Positions 1 through 8,526 of a DNA stretch of 64,000 nt are shown here, piece by piece; the stretch's first letter is position 1; each line of letters opens with the position of its first letter. The translations under genes and the position numbers were made by a program. Source of the stretch: Bacteroidales bacterium UBA6401 (lineage in GTDB: Bacteria > Bacteroidota > Bacteroidia > Bacteroidales > UBA932); assembly GCA_002438635.1 (NCBI GenBank), contig DJPX01000004.1:9965-73964 (forward strand), given 5' to 3'. The notes beneath the pieces were generated by a model. That model did not search any database, was not told the DNA's origin, and saw nothing but the letters and a program-made list of their open reading frames with translations.

Positions 1-795
1 CGGGATTTCGGAGATGAGCCGTTACAGATAGCACGTAAATTCCCAGATAGACTCGTGGCTGTGGATAGAGACAGAATAGAAGGGTGCGAAAAATTAAAAG
101 AATTTGGTGCCAAATTAGTTATTCTCGACGATGCCTTTCAATATCGTAAATTAAAAGCAGATCTAGACATAGTATTAGTCAATTACGCCAGACCTGTCTT
201 TAATGATAGTTTACTACCATGGGGAAGGCTGAGGGACCTCCCTGAGCGCATTTTCGACGCCGATATCATCATAGTCAGCAAATGCCCCGCAGATATAACA
301 GATGACGAAAAATCCAGTTTCATTAAAAAACTACGACTTAAAGACTACAACTCTCACACTTGCGATGCCTTTTGCGCTGATGGCAAAAAAATCAAGGTAC
401 TATTTTCGAACATAAAATATCTTAATCCCGTAATGGTTTTCCCAGAAGGAGATCCACGCTTTATATATTCACAAAGGATAATGTATTTAAGTGGAATAGC
501 CGATGGCAAACGCCTTGAAGACGAACTTTTAAGTAAATACAAAATACTGAAATTCTTCGAATTCGGTGACCACCACGATTTTAGCAAAGGAGAATTGGCA
601 CGAGTAGAAAAAGCCTTACGAAAAGCTAAAGCCTGCGCCCTCGCAACGACAGAAAAAGACGCACAGAGGCTACTCTCACTTGATTATGTCAGTTCCTATC
701 TTAAAGAGCGATTATTTATGGTCCCGATAGAAGCCAACCTTTCCACTCCATCTGAAAAGGAAACACTTCTTTGTGTATTGAACAAGTTAAAATAA
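1..795 (+). CDS. lpxK: Tetraacyldisaccharide 4'-kinase, 5'-truncated by window edge
   Basis: LpxK phosphorylates the 4' position of the tetraacyl-disaccharide lipid A precursor at the inner face of the cytoplasmic membrane (Raetz pathway). The frame is open from base 1, so the start codon and the Walker A loop lie outside the window. The first visible residues include GDEP, which in this family lies downstream of the P-loop. Further on are the family blocks LDDAFQYRKL and LLPWGRLRDLPER and, near the C-terminus, ALATTEKDAQRL. A GTG at base 55 could be mistaken for a start, but the conserved residues before it rule that out. The gene ends 3 bases before a convergent gene. Confidence is high for identity; the promoter and N-terminus cannot be judged. 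Confidence 0.93.
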   Translation, partial: RDFGDEPLQIARKFPDRLVAVDRDRIEGCEKLKEFGAKLVILDDAFQYRKLKADLDIVLVNYARPVFNDSLLPWGRLRDLPERIFDADIIIVSKCPADITDDEKSSFIKKLRLKDYNSHTCDAFCADGKKIKVLFSNIKYLNPVMVFPEGDPRFIYSQRIMYLSGIADGKRLEDELLSKYKILKFFEFGDHHDFSKGELARVEKALRKAKACALATTEKDAQRLLSLDYVSSYLKERLFMVPIEANLSTPSEKETLLCVLNKLK

Positions 796-798
796 AGA

Positions 799-1266
799 TT
801 AGTCACTCGGTTCTAGCCATTGGGCCAATCCTGTGTCCAAGCGCGCTACATCTTTAGTTAGACCCTCCATTTCATATCCACCGAAAATTCTCTTAAAATA
901 GATAGTATCCTCGCACATTTTCACGATACGATCAACTACTGAAGCCCTGCGATAGACTAAGTCCGCACCTACCTTCTTTACTAACACATACTTACGCGAC
1001 TTCATAAACTCCGCTATTTTTTCCTCTGCTTGAGTATCATCACCTGGGACAGGAACATTACGCTTTGTAAACCCTATCTTAGGATACACAGCCGCAAAAA
1101 CTGCCACTATAACAGCCATTTGAGGTATAGACTTCCATCCGTTTACAAAAAGGAGGTCAATATTCTTTGGTACTAGACCCAAAAGGCATAATACAAGGAT
1201 AAACAATACTAATATAAAAGAAAGGTAAACAAAGTATTTGAGAGAACGCACTAAATATTTCATCAT
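799..1266 (-). CDS. Small membrane protein of unknown function
   Basis: I do not recognise a named family for this 155-residue protein. It has two hydrophobic segments, about residues 9-32 and 48-64, which should be transmembrane helices. They are followed by a charged cytoplasmic domain of about 85 residues containing RKYVLVKKVGADLVYRRAS and ending in LDTGLAQWLEPSD. There is no signal peptide cleavage site, lipobox or catalytic motif. The layout resembles conserved hypothetical proteins of Bacteroidales, but that is an impression, not a match I can verify. The start is one of two adjacent ATG codons. The gene is divergent from the coiled-coil protein at 1349, and a good -7 element lies upstream (1280-1287). 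It converges on lpxK with a 3-base gap. Confidence 0.7.
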   Translation of the reverse strand: MMKYLVRSLKYFVYLSFILVLFILVLCLLGLVPKNIDLLFVNGWKSIPQMAVIVAVFAAVYPKIGFTKRNVPVPGDDTQAEEKIAEFMKSRKYVLVKKVGADLVYRRASVVDRIVKMCEDTIYFKRIFGGYEMEGLTKDVARLDTGLAQWLEPSD

Positions 1267-1279
1267 TCACTATTTTTAA

Positions 1280-1287
1280 CAAATATA
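1280..1287 (-). promoter_or_regulatory. -7 promoter element of the 155-residue membrane protein
   Basis: On the minus strand the bases read TATATTTG, a perfect match to the Bacteroidota -7 consensus TAnnTTTG. It ends 13 bases before the ATG at 1266, which gives a short leader. No TTTG is found 19-21 bases further upstream, so only half of the promoter is supported. Confidence 0.45.
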
Positions 1288-1309
1288 CGCTTTTTGAGCA
1301 TAAAATTTG

Positions 1310-1317
1310 TAACTTTG
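1310..1317 (+). promoter_or_regulatory. -7 promoter element of the coiled-coil membrane protein
   Basis: TAACTTTG matches the Bacteroidota -7 consensus TAnnTTTG exactly and lies 31 bases before the ATG at 1349. The implied leader is about 25 bases. The -33 box is not convincing. With the minus-strand element at 1280-1287 it makes a compact divergent promoter region. Confidence 0.45.
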
Positions 1318-1348
1318 GACGACTTTTGTAATCTAAAAACATTTTAAT

Positions 1349-2254
1349 ATGGAAAAGGAAGATCCTATCGCAAGAATTGACAGACAGAGGGCCGAGAAGA
1401 AAGGGTCCAAAAACATCGTTGCCATCTTGGGCGTTATTACCGGTGTGCTCGCTATTGCACTTGCTGTCATAGCTATCCGAGACTATAAGATGGTTCAAGA
1501 ACTTGAACAAGATAAATTCGATTTGGAACAACGCATCATAGTTCTAAAGTCGGACTTCGACAACCTACAATCAGACTACGACTTTATAAATACACAGTTA
1601 GACTCTTCCCGCGAGGAAGTGGCACTTCTCGTAGACCGAATTAAGAAAACCGAGGCTACCAATAGAAAGAAGATGAGGCAATATGAAAAAGAGCTCGGGA
1701 CGCTGCGTAGCATCATGAAAAGTTATGTCGTTCAGATAGACTCACTTAATACCGCAAACCGCAGGCTTGCCGACGAACTTTCAAACTCTCGTCAGGAATT
1801 GGCAAAGGCCACAGGAGAAAATAAAGCACTTAACGCCAAGGTGGAAAATCTATCTTCTAAGGTTGCTACCGGCTCTATCGTAAAAGCAAGAGCGCTTAGT
1901 GTAAAAGCCTATAATGGCTCGAACAAGGTTACGGATCGAAGCAGTAGGGTAAAAAGACTTGCAGTATCACTCTCTTTGGTGGAGAACGAATTGGCAAAAA
2001 AAGGCCCTATGAGAGTTTATGTAAGAGTGAAAGACCCAGATGGAAACCTTCTTCTTGACGGGGAAGGAGCATCCTTTAAGTTAAATGGCGAAGCCGTAGC
2101 TGCAAGTGCATCTCGTGAAGTAGATTACCAAGGAAGCGAAGTAGATATGATTATCTATGTAAATAATATCGCTGATTTCACAAAGGGCATCTACACTGTC
2201 GATGTTTACACTGACAAATCTCAACTCGGTAGCGCGGAACTGATGCTTAGATAA
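1349..2254 (+). CDS. Membrane-anchored coiled-coil protein, function unknown
   Basis: The protein has 301 residues. It begins with a charged cytoplasmic tail of about 22 residues, followed by one transmembrane helix at about residues 24-43. A long heptad-rich coiled coil follows at about 50-170, full of Glu, Lys, Leu and Asn. The C-terminal domain of about 120 residues is predicted to be mostly beta (VRVKDPDGNLLLDGEGASF region). No catalytic motif is visible. The arrangement suits a single-pass inner-membrane protein whose periplasmic coiled coil spaces a small beta domain. Its stop codon overlaps the start of hemW by one base (TAATG), so the two genes are probably co-translated. No functional link between them is evident. 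Confidence 0.75.
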   Translation: MEKEDPIARIDRQRAEKKGSKNIVAILGVITGVLAIALAVIAIRDYKMVQELEQDKFDLEQRIIVLKSDFDNLQSDYDFINTQLDSSREEVALLVDRIKKTEATNRKKMRQYEKELGTLRSIMKSYVVQIDSLNTANRRLADELSNSRQELAKATGENKALNAKVENLSSKVATGSIVKARALSVKAYNGSNKVTDRSSRVKRLAVSLSLVENELAKKGPMRVYVRVKDPDGNLLLDGEGASFKLNGEAVAASASREVDYQGSEVDMIIYVNNIADFTKGIYTVDVYTDKSQLGSAELMLR

Positions 2255-3279
2255 TGATATACATACACGTTCCTTTCTGTAAAAGTTTTTGCGTCTATTG
2301 TGATTTTTATTCCGAGTTGACTTGTCGGTCTTCGGAATCATTTAAAAACTATGAAACGCGACTATTGTCTGAAATAAAGGAACGCCGCGAACAGATTCTA
2401 AAAACAAAGAGAGTCAATACTTTATATATAGGAGGAGGCACCCCATCGGTGATGCCTCTTTCTTTTTTTGACTCTATTCTTAAAGCCCTTCCATTAAAGA
2501 ACTTTACTGAATTTACCATTGAGGTGAATCCCGATGATATAGTGCACCGAGGTCATAGTTTTGCTGAAGGCCTTAAAAAGTTAGGTGTAAACAGAGTCAG
2601 TATGGGTGTTCAGTCGCTTGACGATGGATTACTTAGATGGATGGGACGACGTCACGATTCAGCGTCTGCGATAAAAGCATTCAATATTCTACGTGAAAGC
2701 GGATTTGACAACATAAGCATGGATCTCATCTTCGGAATTAATGGACTAAATGACCATAGCTTACTTGATACTTTATCTACATTCACCAAATTAAAACCTG
2801 AACACATTTCCGCCTACCAACTATCCATAGAAGAAGGCTCTACGCTCGAAAAGTTAATTGCAGAAGGAAAATACACCCCGATGGAGGACGAACTCTGTGC
2901 CAATCAGTATTCTCTTATATGCCAATGCCTTCGTGACGCTGGCTATTCTCACTATGAAATATCTAACTGGGCACTGCCAGGCAAAGAATCAGTACACAAT
3001 AGCGCCTATTGGACACGCGAGCCCTATGTGGGTTTAGGGCCGGGAGCGCACTCCTTTTCCATTGGCCCGGATGGGACTCAATCAAGAAGTTGGAATAGCA
3101 TAGGTGGAGTTAGTGATTGGCATAGTGAAAGAGAAATTCTTAGCAAAAAAGAAATTAAAGAGGAGATTATCATGCTAGGAATGAGAAAAAAAGATGGTAT
3201 AATATACGAAGGAAGGCACCTGTCTATACCTGAAGACAAATGGTTTATCGCCGACAGTATAATCGAAGACGCAATCTAA
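2254..3279 (+). CDS. hemW: Radical SAM heme chaperone HemW
   Basis: HemW belongs to the HemN-like radical SAM family and, by current knowledge, binds heme and passes it to target proteins rather than oxidising coproporphyrinogen. The Fe-S motif CKSFCVYCDF (residues 8-17) has the CX3CX2CXF form of HemW, not the CX3CX2CXC form of true HemN. The glycine-rich SAM motif YIGGGTPSV follows at about residues 58-66, and NRVSMGVQS and the YHEIS-like HYEISNWALPG block are also present. At 341 residues it is shorter than the usual 375-380; the deficit is in the C-terminal winged-helix part. It starts inside the previous stop codon (TAATG). Its stop overlaps the stop of the convergent U32 gene, the two sharing the bases CTAA. 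Confidence 0.9.
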   Translation: MIYIHVPFCKSFCVYCDFYSELTCRSSESFKNYETRLLSEIKERREQILKTKRVNTLYIGGGTPSVMPLSFFDSILKALPLKNFTEFTIEVNPDDIVHRGHSFAEGLKKLGVNRVSMGVQSLDDGLLRWMGRRHDSASAIKAFNILRESGFDNISMDLIFGINGLNDHSLLDTLSTFTKLKPEHISAYQLSIEEGSTLEKLIAEGKYTPMEDELCANQYSLICQCLRDAGYSHYEISNWALPGKESVHNSAYWTREPYVGLGPGAHSFSIGPDGTQSRSWNSIGGVSDWHSEREILSKKEIKEEIIMLGMRKKDGIIYEGRHLSIPEDKWFIADSIIEDAI

Positions 3280-5009
3280 CGATCATCAAGAACTGCCATT
3301 TCACACACCGCACAATCAAACTGCAGTGGGAATTTTCGTCCATTATTTACAAGGAAAAGTCGTCTTTTATCCGACTTGTTATTTTTTAAGCAACAGCCTA
3401 ATTCCGCTCTAAGACAATACTTTGAACGCATCAACTCACCAGAGCGACGCCCTATTTCATACTTAATAGGATTGCGACTTGACACATTTAGCATCTTGGC
3501 TCCCAGGCATTTTTTTCTATCTAAGAGTTCAGCAAGTTGTCTTCGCACCCCATTTAGAGTAGATGCAGATAAATGGGCTAGCTCTCCCTGTACAAATGCC
3601 AATTCAAAAGCATAGTCAGAGCTATGCTTACCGATTTGTGTCTTGTATACGCCTTCCTCCCTTTCCTGATTCAAGGCTTTTTCACAATCGCCCACATTTA
3701 CCTCAACTTCTCGCCCGTCTTCACTTAGAGCGCAAAAAGCCACATCAAGCAATCCTTTGGAACTTACACTCGACTTATATGAAACTGCAACCGGGATAAA
3801 TCTATGACATTTATTTTCATTTAATTGAGCTTCAAAGGCGGCGCTGTAGTTACGGTATAATTTAGTGCCGGGATTCAATCCATTCACATAATGGCTTCGT
3901 ATATTACTACCCTTGCAGACATCGCCTCTAAATCCAATTATTTCACTACCACGCACAAATGCAAATCCATCACCATTATGCAAATCTCTCACCGCATCCT
4001 TTATGGTTATATCCATTCCACCCAAGACCTCGCTTCTTTTTATCGACTTCACTTCGCCAACATATTCCCCCATTGATTTAGGTGCTGTAAAATTAGCCCA
4101 AGAATGAGTAGTGTCAAAAAAAAGTGAAGTATACGAGCGATTGAAGGTCTTTGACAAAGACGGAGTAAACCCACCCTCAACATGCCCAACCGATGAACGG
4201 GCATAGTCTAGTGGTCTTCTGGATATAATTTCGTCCAACCTTTGTGAATACTCTCTTACCACATTACTCACATAAGCAACATTTTTCAACCTTCCTTCTA
4301 TTTTAAAAGATGTCACTCCAGCATCAAGGAGACTCTCCAGATTATCCGATAAGTTCAGATCCTTCAGAGAAAGATAGGCCTTATCCTTTCCGAGTACCTT
4401 TCCCGTTTCATCCACAAGATCATATAGATTACGGCACGCCTGAATACATTCGCCACGATCTGCACTGCGTCCTGTAAGTCTTTCAGACATAGCACAAACG
4501 CCAGAATAGCAAACACATAATGCTCCGTGAACAAAGCACTCCACTTCACAATTTACCGATGCACATATCCTTCTCACTTCAGAAAGAGCTAACTGTCTTT
4601 CCAGTACAATACGGCTGCATCCGGCTTTCTCGAATAGCTGAGCCCTCTCTATGTCTTTTATAAAACACTGGGTAGATGCATGAAATGGTATATGTATATC
4701 TTTATAAAGGCATAATCTAGGATCACGAATTATGAAAGCATCCACTCCTACATCCTGGCAGTCGAGCATCTGCTGATGAACCCTTTCCAATTCCTCGTCC
4801 TTAAGCAGAATATTAAAAGTAACGAAAACTCTTACTCTAAATTTTGAAGCATATTTACACAAACGTGCTATTTCCGAAATTGGATTTCCTGCATCCTTTC
4901 TAGCGCCAAATTCCGGACCTGCAATATATACAGCATCGGCACCGCAGTCTATTGCCGCGATGCCGATGTCTGCATTTCTCGCCGGAGCAAGAAGTTCGAC
5001 ATAACGCAT
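3276..5009 (-). CDS. U32 family (collagenase-like) protein, RlhA/TrhP type
   Basis: This protein belongs to the U32 family, first named as peptidases. The well studied members RlhA and TrhP are needed for RNA hydroxylation (5-hydroxycytidine in 23S rRNA, 5-hydroxyuridine in tRNA). The N-terminus ELLAPARNADIGIAAIDCGADAVYI is the TIM-barrel signature. Near residues 155-190 a cysteine-rich stretch (CFVHGALCVCYSGVC, then RGECIQACR) matches the family's Fe-S-binding cysteines. FKIEGRLKNVAYV follows at about 235. The C-terminal 300 residues form the additional domains seen in the long Bacteroidota and Clostridia versions. I cannot tell which RNA it acts on. It probably shares a transcript with the upstream TPR gene, 5 bases away. 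Confidence 0.85.
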   Translation of the reverse strand: MRYVELLAPARNADIGIAAIDCGADAVYIAGPEFGARKDAGNPISEIARLCKYASKFRVRVFVTFNILLKDEELERVHQQMLDCQDVGVDAFIIRDPRLCLYKDIHIPFHASTQCFIKDIERAQLFEKAGCSRIVLERQLALSEVRRICASVNCEVECFVHGALCVCYSGVCAMSERLTGRSADRGECIQACRNLYDLVDETGKVLGKDKAYLSLKDLNLSDNLESLLDAGVTSFKIEGRLKNVAYVSNVVREYSQRLDEIISRRPLDYARSSVGHVEGGFTPSLSKTFNRSYTSLFFDTTHSWANFTAPKSMGEYVGEVKSIKRSEVLGGMDITIKDAVRDLHNGDGFAFVRGSEIIGFRGDVCKGSNIRSHYVNGLNPGTKLYRNYSAAFEAQLNENKCHRFIPVAVSYKSSVSSKGLLDVAFCALSEDGREVEVNVGDCEKALNQEREEGVYKTQIGKHSSDYAFELAFVQGELAHLSASTLNGVRRQLAELLDRKKCLGAKMLNVSSRNPIKYEIGRRSGELMRSKYCLRAELGCCLKNNKSDKRRLFLVNNGRKFPLQFDCAVCEMAVLDDR

Positions 5010-5014
5010 GTCTA

Positions 5015-5863
5015 CTACTCTGTCTTTCCGCCCTTCTTCAGAGCTTCCACCACTTGACGAACAGCCTGAGAATTACTAGCTGCCGGCTTTAACTCAAGGT
5101 ATTTTTCAAATAAACTTATAGCCTCGGTATTATTTTTCAAAGCCTGCGCTGCAATACCACCTAGATAATATGCATTAGCCTCTGTCTCATCATAAGAAAT
5201 AGCCTTCTTAGCGTTTTCAAGTGCTTGAGCATAATTCTTAGCTCCGCTAGCGGTTTTCGCTTCCTTTACATACAGATTAGCGAGTTGCCTTTTTGCAGCC
5301 TTTTCTTGTCCATTAGCCATGGCCAATTCCAACGCACTCTTAGCCTTTTCAACATCATTTGTAGAAAGTAACAATTGGCCCTTTAAAAGAGCAGCCTTCC
5401 CGTTATTAGGATCAAGAGCAAGCACCTCGTCAAATGCTTTCAATGCTGTAGCATAGTCCTTAGCCTTAATAGCCTTGTTTCCTTTCTGCATATAGAACTG
5501 AGGCTTCATCTTATTGAACTTCTCGACATCTGATGTTAAACCCATTGACTCACAGAGAGCTGAGAGTTCAGTTAATTTAGCCACGGCTCCATCATAATCG
5601 CCTGACTCCGCCTTATCTTTCGCGAGAAGAATACCTAATTTAGGAATATATGTTTCACAATCCGCAACTATCTCTGCGCCATCTTCACCACACTGTTTTG
5701 CAACCTCATGCGCCTTCTTGAAATTATTAAGGGCAGCATCGAGATCACCATTTGAGTAGAATCCTACTGCATTATTATAGTAATCAGTCGCTTGATTTAC
5801 GTCTTGTGCACTAACTGCCACTGCTGCAAACAATGAGCAAAAAAAGATAAAAAACTTCTTCAT
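5015..5863 (-). CDS. Secreted tetratricopeptide repeat protein
   Basis: The protein has 282 residues and begins with a clear signal peptide (MKKFFIFFCSLFAAVAVSA, cleavage probably before QDVNQ), so it should be periplasmic. Several TPR-like helical pairs follow, for example YNNAVGFYSNGDLDAALNNF at about 29-48, ALKAFDEVLALDPNNGKAALL at about 141-161, and ALENAKKAISYDETEANAYYLGGIA. The C-terminus is EKYLELKPAASNSQAVRQVVEALKK. TPR proteins are usually scaffolds for protein complexes; no partner is obvious here. It precedes the U32 gene by 5 bases in the same direction. A -7 element lies upstream at 5911-5918. Confidence 0.85.
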   Translation of the reverse strand: MKKFFIFFCSLFAAVAVSAQDVNQATDYYNNAVGFYSNGDLDAALNNFKKAHEVAKQCGEDGAEIVADCETYIPKLGILLAKDKAESGDYDGAVAKLTELSALCESMGLTSDVEKFNKMKPQFYMQKGNKAIKAKDYATALKAFDEVLALDPNNGKAALLKGQLLLSTNDVEKAKSALELAMANGQEKAAKRQLANLYVKEAKTASGAKNYAQALENAKKAISYDETEANAYYLGGIAAQALKNNTEAISLFEKYLELKPAASNSQAVRQVVEALKKGGKTE

Positions 5864-5910
5864 ATTCTATATTAATTAACCTTCAATTCCTTATACCAAA
5901 ACTAGAACCG

Positions 5911-5918
5911 CAAAAATA
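5911..5918 (-). promoter_or_regulatory. -7 promoter element of the TPR gene
   Basis: The minus strand reads TATTTTTG here, a perfect TAnnTTTG match, 47 bases before the ATG at 5863. No TTTG lies at the right spacing upstream, so the -33 part is weak. It sits in the 316-base gap 5864-6179, which also holds a hairpin (5976-5999) and a possible gene remnant (6029-6161); the rest looks featureless. Confidence 0.4.
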
Positions 5919-5975
5919 ATAAAAATTCCACAAATTCCCAATTGCAAGAAAACCTGAACTTTCATTTAATTTTTT

Positions 5976-5999
5976 GGTATGAAAGTATTATTTCATACC
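5976..5999. repeat. Perfect 9-bp inverted repeat upstream of the TPR gene
   Basis: GGTATGAAA and TTTCATACC form a perfect 9-bp stem around the 6-base loop GTATTA. A T-run lies before the left arm on the plus strand, but no T-run follows the stem in the direction of the flanking genes. It is therefore not a convincing terminator for the aminopeptidase gene, and an operator or RNA hairpin is as likely. It lies about 60 bases upstream of the TPR -7 element. Confidence 0.4.
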
Positions 6000-6028
6000 T
6001 TAGTCAAATAATTCAAAACCACATTGAT

Positions 6029-6161
6029 ATGCGATACTATATTATCATCTTGAATTTAGTTTGTTTCATTCAGACTGGTCTATTGCACTATAGCAGCGAC
6101 CGCTAATGTGGTAGAATACACCTACGTCGATGCGGGGAATAGGATAGAGAAAAAATGTTAG
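6029..6161 (+). pseudogene. Possible remnant of a small secreted protein with an RHS/YD-like motif
   Basis: An ATG at 6029 opens a 25-codon frame whose product (MRYYIIILNLVCFIQTGLL...) looks like a signal peptide and stops at 6104-6106. A few bases later, in another frame, 6111-6158 encodes VEYTYVDAGNRIEKKC and then a stop. The second part resembles the Y-x-Y-D-x-x-G-N-R motif of RHS/YD repeats. A single-base insertion or deletion near 6104-6111 would join the two pieces into one short secreted peptide. It lies on the plus strand between minus-strand genes. The pieces are short, so chance cannot be excluded. Confidence 0.3.
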
Positions 6162-6179
6162 TTGATTTATATCTGGTTA

Positions 6180-7946
6180 TTACTTAACGGGCTTCGTCTT
6201 TTCCCTAAGCCAGCTTCGAACCGGCTCATCAAGAAAAGTCCCTATACTCTCGTACACCCTTCGATTATAATTATCAAGCCATTCTATCTCCCATTCATCC
6301 AATAAAGAAAGGTTCAGTATAGAAGTATCAAAATGACACATAGTAAGCGGTTCAAACTTTAAAAAATGGCCAAATTCGCTTTCGCCTGCATCGGCTATAA
6401 GATACAAATTTTCGTGACGCACTCCGAACATACCCTCACGATAAACCCCTGGCTCTATAGATATTATCATACCCGAGAAAAGCCCAGCACCGCTTAAATT
6501 CTGACGAATCTGCGCAGGGCCTTCATGCACGCCTAAAAAATAACCGACTCCGTGACCTGTTCCATGTCCGAAATCCACCCTATACTTCCATAAAGCCTCT
6601 CTTGCCACCGCATCAAGTCTACATCCAGGAATTCCAGAAGGAAAAACAGACGAGGCTAAATCTATATGAGCCTTTAAAACCAATGTATAATCCCTTTTCT
6701 CCAATTCAGTACAGACGCCCAGCGGTATCGTTCGAGTGATATCCGTAGTGCCACGTAAAAATTGGCCTCCGGAATCATTAAGATACATCCCGGAAGGCAT
6801 AAGAAGAGGGGCATTTTGAGATGGCGTATGATAATGAGGAAGAGCCGCACCGGCACCATAAGCCGAAATGGTTTCAAAACTATTCTCTACATAATCATCT
6901 ATCTGCCTTCTGAACTCTGCAAGTTTTAGGGCCGCATCCCATTCGCTTACCCTGCTACCATCATTCACTTTATTCTCCAGCCAATACAAGAAATTCTCCA
7001 TAGCCACGCCATCGCGTAGATGTGTCTCCCGCATATTATCTATTTCGACCGGATTCTTTATGGCTTTACGGGTTTGGATCGGACTTGGGGCAAAATATTT
7101 TTTACACTTAATCGCTGAAAATATTTCTATATTAAGCGTTTGCCGATCTACCCATATTAGAGCATCTTCTAAAGAACTTATTTCTATTGACACTTCGTTA
7201 TAAGGAAGGCATCTTATCCCTTTCGATGTCAAAAGTTCTATAGTGGCAGAAGTCTTGTCATCTTCTATTTCATCCTTCAAAGCGAACCACTTCACACCAT
7301 CCCTGCCGACTAAAAGATATGAAATCACTACCGGAGTATATTCTATATCACTTGCCCTAACATTCAATAGCCATGCGATCTCATCTAGTGCTGATATAAT
7401 AATGTAATCGCACTCCTTCTCAGACAATGTTTCCATTAGCCAATCCAGTTTCTCCTCCACACTCTCACCCGGATTAATGCTATAAATAGGTGTTTGAGCA
7501 ATACCCGGCCGATCTTCCCAAAGTGGGGTAAGCATATCTGGAATGCACACTACATCAAAACGCGCTATCAACGATTTGTAATTCTCGACCGAAGTACAAA
7601 AAGAATCCACACCTACTCGCGCGCCTTCACCTTGACTGGCCAATAGCCACTCATCAACACTCACAGATCCCGGAATACGTGCTTTTTGAAGCTTGATCCC
7701 CGTACCATCCAGTTGACTTTCAGCCTGTATGAAATACCTGCTATCCGTCCACAAATAGGCCTCATCCATAGTAACTACCACATCCCCGGCCTCTCCAGTA
7801 AATCCTGTAAGCCATTCTACTTGTTTCCATCGAAGTGCCGGATATTCACTAAGGTGAGGGTCTGCGTTATAAATTACTACGGCATCTAAATCTCGCGCAC
7901 GCATAAATGCGCGTAAATGCTCTATTCGCTCTGCGTACCTATTCAT
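6180..7946 (-). CDS. pepP: Xaa-Pro aminopeptidase (aminopeptidase P, M24B)
   Basis: This metallopeptidase removes N-terminal residues that precede proline and is normally cytoplasmic. I chose the ATG at 7946 (MNRYAERIEHLRAF), because the longer frame from 7997 would run 59 bases into the preceding gene; this start gives an 8-base overlap and 588 residues. Two creatinase-like N-terminal domains (about 1-295) precede the pita-bread catalytic domain. In the chosen numbering the metal ligands are D391 and D402 (NDSGGQF...TTDITR), H465 in the HGTGHGVG motif, E498 (SIEPGVY) and E512 (RHENL), with H474 as the likely proton shuttle. All are intact. The length fits the three-domain eukaryote-like form common in Bacteroidota. 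It is the last gene of the operon that begins at 12923. Confidence 0.92.
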   Translation of the reverse strand: MNRYAERIEHLRAFMRARDLDAVVIYNADPHLSEYPALRWKQVEWLTGFTGEAGDVVVTMDEAYLWTDSRYFIQAESQLDGTGIKLQKARIPGSVSVDEWLLASQGEGARVGVDSFCTSVENYKSLIARFDVVCIPDMLTPLWEDRPGIAQTPIYSINPGESVEEKLDWLMETLSEKECDYIIISALDEIAWLLNVRASDIEYTPVVISYLLVGRDGVKWFALKDEIEDDKTSATIELLTSKGIRCLPYNEVSIEISSLEDALIWVDRQTLNIEIFSAIKCKKYFAPSPIQTRKAIKNPVEIDNMRETHLRDGVAMENFLYWLENKVNDGSRVSEWDAALKLAEFRRQIDDYVENSFETISAYGAGAALPHYHTPSQNAPLLMPSGMYLNDSGGQFLRGTTDITRTIPLGVCTELEKRDYTLVLKAHIDLASSVFPSGIPGCRLDAVAREALWKYRVDFGHGTGHGVGYFLGVHEGPAQIRQNLSGAGLFSGMIISIEPGVYREGMFGVRHENLYLIADAGESEFGHFLKFEPLTMCHFDTSILNLSLLDEWEIEWLDNYNRRVYESIGTFLDEPVRSWLREKTKPVK

Positions 7947-8526
7947 ATAATATATGTTTTGCAGCCTGCTCCAAGGCTTCATAAAATTCCTTACCAAAGG
8001 CTTGGGTCAAAGGTCCTTTCAAAAACTGATAAACCCTGATGCCCTGCTCTCTACCCTTTCTAAAGGCATCCTTACATATACGCTGACGATGTAAATTCAA
8101 GCCCTTTCTACCACCTCCCAGTTCCACTACTCGAATAGGATACAAGCTGCACGAAATCGGTTTCGTTAGATGACAGCACTCTATGGCACAAAGACATGAA
8201 CCATCCGGCAGAAAGTGCGTATATGCACATTCCGAAGTATCACCATCAACAAGTGGAGTAACAATATCACCATCTCTGTCTATTGTAAAAAAGCCATTTT
8301 TTCTAATGGACTCGCGGCCTTTTTCACTCATAAGTGTAGAATATTGTGAATAACCTGCTTCCAGCCCTTCTATTTCACTTTCGCTGACAGGAGCCCCCGA
8401 ATCGCCTTCTATACAACATGCGCCTTTGCACTTATTATAATCGCAGGCAAAATACTCGCAGATGACATCCTCCGATACAAGGATATCGCCTATTTCCACT
8501 ATTGTCCCAAATCTATCGTTTAGCAT
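7939..8526 (-). CDS. DUF3109 family cysteine-rich protein
   Basis: I recognise the DUF3109 family, a conserved Bacteroidota protein related to the YkgJ-type cysteine-cluster proteins; no function is established. The chosen start (MLNDRFGTIVEIGDILV) shares one base with the stop of the preceding gene (TAATG); a longer frame to 8580 exists but runs into that gene. Cysteines are arranged as C-x4-C-x3-C-x3-CC (CDYNKCKGACC), later C in TSECAYT, then CLCAIECC and SCSLYPIR, and RICKDAF near residue 148. The pattern strongly suggests an Fe-S cluster or zinc site. The protein is 195 residues long and has no signal peptide, so it should be cytoplasmic. It overlaps the aminopeptidase P gene by 8 bases. 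Confidence 0.85.
   Translation of the reverse strand: MLNDRFGTIVEIGDILVSEDVICEYFACDYNKCKGACCIEGDSGAPVSESEIEGLEAGYSQYSTLMSEKGRESIRKNGFFTIDRDGDIVTPLVDGDTSECAYTHFLPDGSCLCAIECCHLTKPISCSLYPIRVVELGGGRKGLNLHRQRICKDAFRKGREQGIRVYQFLKGPLTQAFGKEFYEALEQAAKHILYE

Noticed and set aside
1157..1531. 124-codon minus-strand frame spanning the divergent promoter region at 1267-1348
   Set aside because: It overlaps two better supported genes and both of their promoters; composition is unlike its neighbours.
7947..7997. Longer N-terminus for aminopeptidase P
   Set aside because: It would overlap the preceding gene by 59 bases and add residues without family similarity; the ATG at 7946 gives the normal 8-base overlap.
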